Shown here: in pieces, positions 30,227 through 38,641 of the stretch
Numbering within the stretch: the first letter of the stretch is position 1
How the letters are laid out: every line of letters begins with the position of its first letter
NCBI GenBank assembly: GCA_029210625.1
Contig: JARGFU010000017.1
Coordinates: forward strand, 96,299 to 160,298
Length of the DNA: 64,000 nt
Source of the DNA: Deltaproteobacteria bacterium
Lineage (GTDB): Bacteria > Myxococcota > Myxococcia > SLRQ01
Direction of reading: 5' to 3'
Program-made: the position numbers and the translations under genes
The notes under the pieces: generated by a model
What the model was told of the DNA's origin: nothing
Database searches by the model: none
Seen by the model: only the letters and a program-made list of their open reading frames with translations

Positions 30227-30345
30227 GTGGGCCCGCCAGCATTCGAGCCCGCCGTATGGAAGAGGCGGCAAAGCCGCCCTCGATACGGGACCGAATCCGT
30301 CTCTCGCAGTGATGCGCGAGAGACCCACGGTACTCCGTGATGTGA
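30227..30345. repeat. Duplicated tRNA 3' end plus three hairpins
   Basis: Bases 30227-30250 repeat the 3' end of the neighbouring tRNA gene (30346-30369) in the same orientation, with about 2 mismatches in 23. Between them lie three clean hairpins: CCGTAT...ATACGG enclosing GAGGCGGC/GCCGCC (30252-30288); GTCTCTCGC / GCGAGAGAC (30299-30307, 30316-30324); CACGG/CCGTG (30326-30339). It may be a scar of integration at the tRNA or a tRNA remnant. No integrase remains. Confidence 0.6.
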
Positions 30346-30346
30346 G

Positions 30347-30420
30347 TGGGCCCGCCAGGATTCGAACCCGGGACCAAACCGGTTATGAGCCGGATGTTCT
30401 GACCGCTGAACTACGGGCCC
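30347..30420 (-). tRNA. tRNA-Met (CAT), elongator or Ile2 type
   Basis: Minus-strand acceptor arm GGGCCCG pairs with CGGGCCC, D-arm GTTC...GAAC, anticodon stem TCCGG/CCGGT with loop CTCATAA (anticodon CAT), T-arm with GTTCGAA. G1-C72 pairing and no initiator GGG pairs rule out the initiator tRNA. CAT can be elongator Met or lysidine-modified Ile; I cannot separate these reliably here. CCA is not encoded. Confidence 0.92.
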
Positions 30421-30469
30421 ACCAGGGTGGGTAGCACGCTCCCCATCCCGCCGGTAGACCCCCGAGGGG

Positions 30470-30886
30470 TCAGTCCTCGGAGAGGTAGGACTCGATGAGC
30501 GCGGCCTCGCGATCCTCGTGCTCGCGCATCGCGTCGCAGAGCGCGTCGCAGGCCGCCTGGAGCGCCTCGATGGTCGTCTCTTCGTAGGACTCCATCATCG
30601 CGCGGGCTTCGATCACCTTGCGGCGCAGGTGGCCGTGCTCGCGCAGCAGGCTGGCCGCCTCCTCGGTCTTCGGGCCGATGATCGCGAAGACCCCCCCGGA
30701 GCGCTCCTCCCGGCTGAAGTGCTCGGAGACGCTGTGGTGGAGGTCGTTCACCGCGACCAGGGCCTCGGCCCGGTTCTGGGCGGCGCTCACGGTGGCGAAG
30801 CGGGTCCGCATCCGGCGGTGCTCCTCCTGCAGGCCCCGCCACTCGGCCCGGAGGCGGTCCAGGCTCTCGCGATCCAGCGTGCTCAT
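30470..30886 (-). CDS. Hemerythrin-like helical protein
   Basis: The 138-residue protein looks like a four-helix hemerythrin HHE domain: LHHSVSEHFSREERS in helix 2, LREHGHLRRKVIEA in helix 3, and AMREHEDREAALIESYL in helix 4, with repeated H and HxxxE patterns that could hold a di-iron centre (O2, NO or ROS sensing or storage). The ATG at 30886 overlaps the stop of lspA by 4 bases (ATGA), so it is translationally coupled to it. Identity of metal ligands is a guess by pattern, not by alignment. Confidence 0.75.
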   Translation of the reverse strand: MSTLDRESLDRLRAEWRGLQEEHRRMRTRFATVSAAQNRAEALVAVNDLHHSVSEHFSREERSGGVFAIIGPKTEEAASLLREHGHLRRKVIEARAMMESYEETTIEALQAACDALCDAMREHEDREAALIESYLSED

Positions 30887-31518
30887 GCCCGGGCCTTGCC
30901 TCCCTTGCCCTTCTTGCCGGCCTTCTCCTTGTCCCCCGCGCCGAGGATGTCCCCGCCGAAGATCAGCAGCACGGCGACCCCGATCACGATGCAGGCGTCG
31001 GCGATGTTGAAGGGGGGCCAGGAGTAGGTCCCGTAGTGCCAGTGGATGAAGTCGATCACGTACCCATGAAAGGCCCGGTCGGTGAAGTTGCCGAGGGCCC
31101 CGCCCAGGAGGACGCCCAGGGGGACCAGCACCCGCCAGCGGGAGGCCGTGGGGTTGCGCAGGGCCAGGTAGACGATGCCTGCCGTCGCCAGCACCCCGGC
31201 CAGGAGGAAGATCGAGCGCCGGACCATCGGCGGCATGCCCAGCAGGAAGGAGAAGGCCCCGGCCGGGTTCTGCACGTAGAGGTGCTCCCAGACCGGGTCC
31301 AGGACCGTCACCGGCGCCTTCGCCAGGTACTGGATGTCGCTGGTGCCCAGGTAGAGCTTCAGCCGCTCGAAGAGGCCGGCCTCCTCGGGCATCAGCCGGG
31401 TCAGGCGGGAGACGGCCAGGTACTTGGTGAGCTGATCGAGGAACCACCAGAAGAAGCCCAGGCCGAGGACGAGGGTGAGGACCTTCTTGCGGGGCTGGGG
31501 CATGGTCTCGGTGGTCAT
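30883..31518 (-). CDS. lspA: Lipoprotein signal peptidase (signal peptidase II)
   Basis: The 211-residue membrane protein cleaves prolipoproteins before the lipidated Cys. Catalytic aspartates are visible in GGALGNFTDRAFHGYVIDFI-type motif (GNxxDR) and in PPFNIADACIVIG (FNxAD). Membrane helices: LTLVLGLGFFWWFLDQLTKY, SIFLLAGVLATAGIVYL and CIVIGVAVLLIFGG. The region QNPAGAFSFLLG is the conserved box between. It has an extra N-terminal insert (SRLTRLMPEEAGLFERLKLYLG) and a Lys-rich tail compared with the usual 160-170 residues. I start at ATG 31518. It is the last step for the many lipoproteins in this window. Confidence 0.93.
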   Translation of the reverse strand: MTTETMPQPRKKVLTLVLGLGFFWWFLDQLTKYLAVSRLTRLMPEEAGLFERLKLYLGTSDIQYLAKAPVTVLDPVWEHLYVQNPAGAFSFLLGMPPMVRRSIFLLAGVLATAGIVYLALRNPTASRWRVLVPLGVLLGGALGNFTDRAFHGYVIDFIHWHYGTYSWPPFNIADACIVIGVAVLLIFGGDILGAGDKEKAGKKGKGGKARA

Positions 31519-31600
31519 CGGGGCCTGCTTCCGCACGGGAATGGAGTGGGGGCGAGGAGAGTTGCGCCACCCTGCCGGGGCGCGTATTGACAGGTGCAAG

Positions 31601-32613
<1,013 letters not shown>

Positions 32614-32614
<1 letters not shown>

Positions 32615-33543
32615 TGCGCGCCCCCCTGGCTCTGCTCGCCGCGGTGTCGGCGCTCACCCTCGTCTCCTGCAAGGGCGACTACGGGCCGGCCGAGACCTGC
32701 AAGACCATGGCGAAGCAGCAGTGCCGCTTCCTCTACGACTGCTGCAACGCCGTCGAGCGCGACACCGTCTCCGGCCTCGACAACTGGTCGCCGACCGTGG
32801 GGCCCCACGGCACCAAGGCCCAGTGCGAGGAGCAATACGAGGAGATCTATTGCGCCATCTTCGCGCCGCTGACCGACTCGAAGCAGGAGGGGCGGGCGAG
32901 CTGGAACGCCAGCGAGGCGCGCCGCTGCTTCGGCTTCGTCGAGGAGTCGGCCAAGGCCTGCGACGCGGCCAAGTACCTCTTCGGGATCATGGACGAGCCC
33001 GAGTGCGGCCTCGAGGCGCTGATCACCGGCAAGGTCCCCCGCGGGGAGACCTGCTACTACGACCTCGAGTGCGCCGACCCGGACGCCACCTGCGTCCCCG
33101 AGGAGCCGCCCACCGACACCGACGTGGTCACCGCCCGGGGCGTCTGCGAGGGGCCGCCGGTGGTCGGCGAGGCCTGCCCGGGCGGGGTCTGCTCCGTCGG
33201 CGCCTTCTGCGACCAGAGCGGCGCCAGCCCGATCTGCGCCGCGCTCAAGGCCGACGGCCAGCCCTGCTACGACCCCGGCGAGTGCGAGAGCGGCATCTGC
33301 GGAGCGGGTGGCAGCTGCGAGGCGAAGAAGGCCGACGGGGAGACCTGCATCTTCAACCAGGAGTGCGTCTCGGAGCTCTGCGACGCCGAGCCGGATCCCG
33401 CGGTCTGCGCCCCGCGGCGGGCCGACGGCGCCGCCTGCACCTACGGCGAGCAGTGCGACTCGACCTTCTGCGATCCGGCGGCCGGGCTCTGCGCCCAGGC
33501 CTCCGCCGCCGGCGACGTGACCTACGCCCTCTGTGAGGGCTAG
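32614..33543 (+). CDS. Cysteine-rich lipoprotein
   Basis: The 309-residue product starts at ATG 32614 and has a lipobox (LTLVSC, Cys near 20). More than 30 Cys are spread in short repeats such as CYDPGECESGICG, CEAKKADGETCIFNQEC and CDSTFCDPAAGLC, like the EGF-type/Dickkopf-N-like or furin-like repeats common in secreted myxobacterial proteins. Disulfide-rich and extracellular by inference. It lies between moxR and DUF58, a place where no such gene is normally found. It might be a substrate or a regulator of the MoxR/vWA machine, or just a passenger. Confidence 0.82.
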
Positions 33544-33598
33544 GCACCGGAAAACGGGGGAAGATGCTGACCTTCTCGAGGGTTGAGGAGCACCAGAG

Positions 33599-34486
33599 AT
33601 GCTGCCACGCGATCTCGTAAGAAGGATCCGGCGGATCGAGATCCAGACCCGGCGCGCGGTGAACCAGGCGCTGGCCGGCCAGTACCACTCCGTCTTCAAG
33701 GGCCGGGGCATGGCCTTCTCCGAGGTGCGGCAGTACGAGCCCGGCGACGAGATCCGGACGATCGACTGGAACGTCACCGCCCGGGCGAGGGAGCCCCACG
33801 TGAAGGTCTTCGTCGAGGAGCGTGAGCTCACCGTGATGCTCCTGGTCGATCTCTCGGCCAGCGGCGACTTCGGCTCGACCGAGAAGGCCAAGGCCGAGGT
33901 GGCCGCCGAGATCGCGGCGCTGCTGGCCTTCTCGGCGGTGCGGAACAACGACCGGGTGGGCCTGCTCCTCTTCACCGACCGGATCGAGAAGTTCATCCCC
34001 CCGAAGAAGGGGCGCTCGCACGTGCTGCGGGTGATCTCCGAGATCCTCGGCTTCCAGCCGGAGGGGAGGGGCACCGACATCTCCGGCGCCCTGCAGTACT
34101 ACTCCCGCCTGATCCGGCGCTCGGCGGTCACCTTCCTGATCTCGGACTTCATCGCCGACGACGCCCACCACAAGCCGATGCAGATCGCCGGTCGGCGCCA
34201 CGACCTGGTGCCGGTCGTGCTCTTCGATCCCTGGGAGGAGCAGCTCCCCGCCCTCGGGCTCATCCGGGGCGAGGACGCCGAGACCGGCGCGCCCATCGTC
34301 ATCGACACCTCGAGCGCCGCGGTGCGCTCGCAGCTCTCGGCGGCCACCGCGGCCCGCCGCGAGAAGCTCAAGACCGACTTCAGCCGGATGGACGTCGAGC
34401 CGATCTGGATCCGCACGGACGAGGACTACGTCGTGCCGCTGGTGCGCTTCTTCCGCCACCGGGCAGCGAGGGGCCGCGCGGCATGA
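33599..34486 (+). CDS. DUF58 protein (MoxR-associated vWA-like)
   Basis: The 295-residue product shows HSVFKGRGMAFSEVRQYEPGDEIRTIDWNVTARA, cut here to the known block GRGxxFxExRxYxPGDxxRxIDW of DUF58, then a vWA-like core VMLLVDLSASGDFGS (DxSxS metal site), LIDFIA-type end and RRHDLVPVVLFDP. It is the usual partner of MoxR. The start ATG 33599 follows ACCAGAG with weak ribosome pairing. It overlaps the next gene by 4 bases. Confidence 0.92.
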   Translation: MLPRDLVRRIRRIEIQTRRAVNQALAGQYHSVFKGRGMAFSEVRQYEPGDEIRTIDWNVTARAREPHVKVFVEERELTVMLLVDLSASGDFGSTEKAKAEVAAEIAALLAFSAVRNNDRVGLLLFTDRIEKFIPPKKGRSHVLRVISEILGFQPEGRGTDISGALQYYSRLIRRSAVTFLISDFIADDAHHKPMQIAGRRHDLVPVVLFDPWEEQLPALGLIRGEDAETGAPIVIDTSSAAVRSQLSAATAARREKLKTDFSRMDVEPIWIRTDEDYVVPLVRFFRHRAARGRAA

Positions 34487-35436
34487 GCGACGCCGCGCCC
34501 AGGGCCTGGGAGCCGCCCCTCTTCGAGACGAAGGTCTCGAACGACGCGCCCTTCGTCGGCGAGACCGTCCGCTACGAGATCCGGGTGGGGCACCCTCCGG
34601 ACGTCTCGGTGAAGCTGCCCACCCAGCTCACCCTCGACCCCTACGTCCTGAACGCCGTCCGCCGCGAGGTGGAGCCGGCTACCCCGGATGCCGGCGGCCT
34701 GGTGGTCGAGCGCTTCGAGCTGGACCTGGGCATCTACACCCTGGAGAGCGGCCCGATCCCGCCCATCTCGCTCCAGGTGGAGACCGCCGAGGGGCCGGCG
34801 GAGCTGGCGGTGGCCGGCCCGAAGCTCACGGTGAAGACCGCCACCGCCGAGGAGGGCGCCGAGGCCAAGGCCCTGGCCCCCCCGGTCGCGGTCTGGATGG
34901 CCGACCACACCCTCCTCTGGGTGGGGGGCGTCGCCCTCGGGACGGTGCTGCTGGCCCTCGTGCTCTGGCGGCTCGTCGCCGGCTACCTCGCCCGGCGGCG
35001 CGCCCGGCCGGCGCCGGTGGCGCCCCCGCTCCCCCTCGATCAGCGGGCCCTCGCGGCCCTCGAGGCCCTGCAGCAGGAGGGGCTGGTCGCCGCCGGGAAG
35101 CAGCGGCTCTACTTCTTCGCTCTCTCCGAGATCCTGCGGGCCTACCTCGGCGAGCGCTTCGGCTTCGACGCCCTGGAGTGCACCACCGAGGAGCTGCGCG
35201 CGGCCCTGCGGGATCGGCCCACCCCCGGCCTGAAGAGCGCCGAGTTCGAGGAGTGGCTGGCCCTGGCCGACATGGCGAAGTTCGCCCGCTACCCGCCCAC
35301 CGACGCCGAGTGCTCCGACGCGCTCTCCCAGGCGGTCGAGGTGATCCACACCACCACCGCGGCCGCCCGGGCCGCCGAGGCGAACCTCGTGGCCCACACC
35401 GGTGGGGCGAGCGCCGGGAAGGGGGCGGCCGCCTGA
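34483..35436 (+). CDS. Membrane protein of the MoxR/Bat operon (DUF4381-like)
   Basis: The 317-residue product has an N-terminal beta-rich extracytoplasmic-like part (residues 15-125; YEIRVGHPPDVSVKLP), one membrane helix (TLLWVGGVALGTVLLALVLWRLV) and a cytoplasmic helical part with YFFALSEILRAYLGERFGF, EFEEWLALADMAKFARY, similar to the cytoplasmic DUF4381/BatE-like region. No clear signal peptide is seen at the start. It is overlapped by DUF58 upstream and followed within 5 bases by the BatA gene, so one operon. Role is inferred from neighbours. Confidence 0.78.
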   Translation: MSDAAPRAWEPPLFETKVSNDAPFVGETVRYEIRVGHPPDVSVKLPTQLTLDPYVLNAVRREVEPATPDAGGLVVERFELDLGIYTLESGPIPPISLQVETAEGPAELAVAGPKLTVKTATAEEGAEAKALAPPVAVWMADHTLLWVGGVALGTVLLALVLWRLVAGYLARRRARPAPVAPPLPLDQRALAALEALQQEGLVAAGKQRLYFFALSEILRAYLGERFGFDALECTTEELRAALRDRPTPGLKSAEFEEWLALADMAKFARYPPTDAECSDALSQAVEVIHTTTAAARAAEANLVAHTGGASAGKGAAA

Positions 35437-35440
35437 CGCC

Positions 35441-36454
35441 ATGTGGATCTCCTCCTTCCAGTTCGCCCGCCCCTGGGCGCTGCTGCTCCTGGCGCTCCTG
35501 CCCTTCGTCTGGCTCTGGGTCGCCCGCGGCCGCAAGAGCCGGCCGGTGCTGCGCCTGCCCTCGGCGGCCCTCTACGCGAACACCCGTCCCACCCTGGCCT
35601 CGCTGCTGCGCGGGCTGCCGGCCCTCTTCAAGGCCCTGGCCCTCCTGCTCGTGGTGGGGGCCCTGGCCCGGCCGCAGGTGCGCAGCTCGAAGAACGAGGA
35701 CGTCAGCGTCGAGGGCATCGACGTGGTGCTGGTCCTCGACGTCTCCACCTCGATGAAGGCCGCCGACTTCAAGCCGGTGAACCGCCTCGCGGTCGCCAAG
35801 CGGGTGATGGCCGACTTCATCGAGAAGCGGGTGAACGACCGGATCGGCCTGGTGGTCTTCGCCGGTGAGGCCTTCACCCAGGCGCCCCTCACCCTCGACT
35901 ATCCCGTGCTCCTCGACGTCCTCGACGCGGTGCGGATGGGCGTCATCCAGGACGGGACCGCCATCGGCAACGCCCTGGCGACGGCGGTGAACCGGCTGCG
36001 GAGCTCCGAGGCCAAGAGCAAGGTCATCATCCTGGTCACCGACGGTGACTCGAACGCGGGCAACATCTCCCCGACCCAGGCCGCGGCCATCGCCGCCGAG
36101 CTGGGCATCCGGGTCTACCCGATCATGGTGGGCAAGGGGGGCGAGGTGCCCTATCCCGCGGGCCGCGACGCCTGGGGGCGGGTCGCCTACCAGAACGTCC
36201 GCATCCCGGTGAACCCCGAGCTGCTCAAGGAGATCGCGGCGGCCACCGGCGGCAGCTACTACCGGGCCACCGACAAGAAGTCCCTGGAGGAGAACTTCCA
36301 GGCCATCCTCGACGACCTCGAGAAGAGCAAGCTGATGGAGGGCGGGGTGTACGTGAACTACACCGAGGTCTTCCCCCTCCTGGCCCTGCCGGCGGTGCTC
36401 CTGCTCTTCTTCTCCTACCTCCTCGCGGCCACCCGGCTGCGCACCTTCCCCTAG
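35441..36454 (+). CDS. batA: BatA-like vWA membrane protein
   Basis: The 337-residue protein has two N-terminal membrane helices (FARPWALLLLALLPFVWLWVA; LFKALALLLVVGALA), a von Willebrand A domain (LVLDVSTSMKAADF with the DxSxS metal site; TDGDSNAGN; IRVYPIMVGKGG) and a C-terminal helix (LLALPAVLLLFFSYLL). This is the BatA layout. Bat proteins assist envelope stress, oxygen tolerance or peptide processing in other bacteria. It has ATG 35441 just downstream of the previous stop. Confidence 0.92.
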   Translation: MWISSFQFARPWALLLLALLPFVWLWVARGRKSRPVLRLPSAALYANTRPTLASLLRGLPALFKALALLLVVGALARPQVRSSKNEDVSVEGIDVVLVLDVSTSMKAADFKPVNRLAVAKRVMADFIEKRVNDRIGLVVFAGEAFTQAPLTLDYPVLLDVLDAVRMGVIQDGTAIGNALATAVNRLRSSEAKSKVIILVTDGDSNAGNISPTQAAAIAAELGIRVYPIMVGKGGEVPYPAGRDAWGRVAYQNVRIPVNPELLKEIAAATGGSYYRATDKKSLEENFQAILDDLEKSKLMEGGVYVNYTEVFPLLALPAVLLLFFSYLLAATRLRTFP

Positions 36455-36460
36455 ACGACC

Positions 36461-38641
36461 ATGCTCGACGGCTGGACCTTCACCCTGCTGGGCTACAAGG
36501 CGCGCCTGCTCCACCCGGAGTACGGCCTGCTGCTGGCCGCCGTCGTCTTCGGCGGCATCGCCCTCTTCCTGGCGGCGGTGGGCCACGCCGCGCGGGTGCG
36601 GCGGATCATCCCGACGCGCCTGATGCCCAGGGTGCTGCCCGGCTACTCCCCGGCCCGGCGCTACCTGCGCCTGGGCTCCGGGCTCTTCTCCGGGGTGCTG
36701 ATCTCCCTGGCCCTCATGCAGCCGCAGTGCGGCAGCGGCAGCGAGCTGGCCCGCAAGGTGGGCATCGACGTGGTGGTGGCCCTCGACGTCTCCCGCTCGA
36801 TGCTCGCCCGGGACGTGAAGCCCTCCCGCCTCGACCGGGCCCGGCTGGAGCTCACCGACCTCATCGACCACCTCGACGGGGATCGCTTCGGCCTGGTGAT
36901 CTTCGCCGGCACGGCCTTCGTGCAGTGCCCGATGACCACGGACTACGCCGCGGCCAAGCTCTTCCTCCGGGCGGTGGACGCCTCCCAGATGCCCACCCAG
37001 GGCACCAACCTCTCGGCGGCCCTCGGCGCGGCGGCCCAGCTCCTCTCCTCCCGGGAGGGGGCGAGGGGGAAGGTGGTGATCCTCCTGACCGACGGCGAGG
37101 ACCACAGCGGCCGGGCCCTGGAGGCGGCGAAGACGCTGGCGGAGACGGGCGCGCGGATCTTCACGGTGGGCATCGGCTCGCCCGGCGGCGAGCCCATCCC
37201 CATCGTCTCCAAGCACGGCGATATCATCGGCTACAAGAAGGACGACGCCGGCAACACGATCCTCTCCCGCCTGGACGAGGAGGGGCTGAAGGCGCTGGCC
37301 GAGGCCGGCAAGGGGGTCTATGTCGCGGCGGGGACGGCCGGCGCGGGCATCGACCAGGTCATCGAGCGGATGGAGGAGATGGAGAAGACCGAGTTCGAGG
37401 CGCGGCTGACGACCCGCTACGAGGATCAGAGCGCCGTCTTCCTGGTGCCGGCGTTCCTCTTCCTCGTCCTCTCCATGATCATCCGCCCGGGCAGCCGCCC
37501 GCGGCCGCCGGTGGCCGCTCGCGGCGGGCAGGCCGCGAAGCCGGCGGCGAGGGGGGCGAAGGCCGCCGCGCTGCTGCCCTTCCTCCTGCTGGCGTCGGCG
37601 CCGCTCCTCGGCGGCTGGCGCCTCCTCGAGTCGGAGGACCCCGCGGTGGAGGCCGGCAACCAGGCCTACGCCCGGGGCGACTACGACGACGCGGTGAAGG
37701 CCTACGACGACGCCCTCGGCCGGCTCTCCCGCCCCGAGGAGGGCGAGGCGCGGGCGCGGGTGCAGTTCAACAAGGGCACGGCGCTGGCGGCCAAGGGGGA
37801 GATGGACTCGGCCCGCAAGGAGCTGCAGGCGGCCCTCGCCGGCGCCGACGACGGCCTGAAGGCCACCGACTTCTACAACCTCGGCACGGGGCTGCTCACC
37901 ACCGGTGATCCGAAGGGGGCCGCCGACGCCTTCATCCGCAGCCTGCAGATCGATCCGGCCAACGCCGCCGCCCGGCACAACCTCGAGCTCGCGCTGCGCG
38001 CCCTGAAAAAGGAGGAGCAGCCGCCCGAGAAGCAAGACGAGTCCTCCGACCAGAAGGAGCAGCAAGAGAGCGAGCAGTCCCAGGACGAGTCCGACCAGCA
38101 GCAGGAGAAGGAGCAGGCCGAGCAGAAGGAGGAGCAGGAGGGCGAGGGCCAGGAGCAGCAGGACGAGCAGGACTCGCAGGGGGAGCAGCAGGACGAGTCC
38201 GAGGGCCAGTCGAAGGAGCAGGAGCAGGACGCCGAGCAAGAGGGCCAGGACGACCAGAGCCGGGAGCAGCAGGAAGGCGAGCAGGGCGACCAGCAGCAGC
38301 AAGAGCAGCAGGGGGAGGGCGAGCAGCAGGAGAAGGGCCAGCCCGAGCAGGGCGGCGGTCAGGAGGAGAGCGCCCGCCAGCAGCAGCAGGAGGAGCAGCA
38401 GGGCGAGAGCCCGCGCCCCGACCCCGAGGAGCAGGAGGGGGAGCCCATGGAGGTGAAGGAGGCCCAGGCCGGCGAGGAGGGGGGCGACCAGAAGGCGCCG
38501 GCGAAGGGGGCCATCGCCTCCGAGGAGGCCGAGCGGATCCTCGACGCTCTCTCCCGGGGCGAGAAGCCCCTCCAGATGCAGCTCTTCCGGGTCGGCGAGT
38601 ACGAGGAAGAGGAGCCCCTGCCCGGGGGGAAGGACTGGTGA
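36461..38641 (+). CDS. BatB-BatC fusion: vWA, TPR and Gln/Glu-rich tail
   Basis: The 726-residue protein joins parts usually encoded by two genes. Residues 1-330 are BatB: two N-terminal helices, vWA (VVALDVSRSMLARDV), and a helix near 325-345. A third helix near residue 370-385, TPR units (VEAGNQAYARGDYDDAVKAYDDAL; YNLGTGLLTTGDPKGAADAF) up to about 510 correspond to BatC, followed by a Gln/Glu/Asp repeat tail of some 150 residues (38020-38430) and a short end (EAERILDALSRGEKPLQ). The tail is highly acidic and low complexity; periplasmic location is likely. It overlaps the BatD gene by one base. Confidence 0.9.
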   Translation: MLDGWTFTLLGYKARLLHPEYGLLLAAVVFGGIALFLAAVGHAARVRRIIPTRLMPRVLPGYSPARRYLRLGSGLFSGVLISLALMQPQCGSGSELARKVGIDVVVALDVSRSMLARDVKPSRLDRARLELTDLIDHLDGDRFGLVIFAGTAFVQCPMTTDYAAAKLFLRAVDASQMPTQGTNLSAALGAAAQLLSSREGARGKVVILLTDGEDHSGRALEAAKTLAETGARIFTVGIGSPGGEPIPIVSKHGDIIGYKKDDAGNTILSRLDEEGLKALAEAGKGVYVAAGTAGAGIDQVIERMEEMEKTEFEARLTTRYEDQSAVFLVPAFLFLVLSMIIRPGSRPRPPVAARGGQAAKPAARGAKAAALLPFLLLASAPLLGGWRLLESEDPAVEAGNQAYARGDYDDAVKAYDDALGRLSRPEEGEARARVQFNKGTALAAKGEMDSARKELQAALAGADDGLKATDFYNLGTGLLTTGDPKGAADAFIRSLQIDPANAAARHNLELALRALKKEEQPPEKQDESSDQKEQQESEQSQDESDQQQEKEQAEQKEEQEGEGQEQQDEQDSQGEQQDESEGQSKEQEQDAEQEGQDDQSREQQEGEQGDQQQQEQQGEGEQQEKGQPEQGGGQEESARQQQQEEQQGESPRPDPEEQEGEPMEVKEAQAGEEGGDQKAPAKGAIASEEAERILDALSRGEKPLQMQLFRVGEYEEEEPLPGGKDW

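Noticed and set aside
31587..31592. TTGACA as promoter of moxR
   Set aside because: No -10 at suitable distance; the position 17 bases on is inside the gene and GC-rich.
34826..38302. Minus-strand open frame over 1100 codons antisense to the Bat genes
   Set aside because: Composition is Leu/Val repeats produced by reading the Glu/Gln codons backwards; no start signal and no domains.
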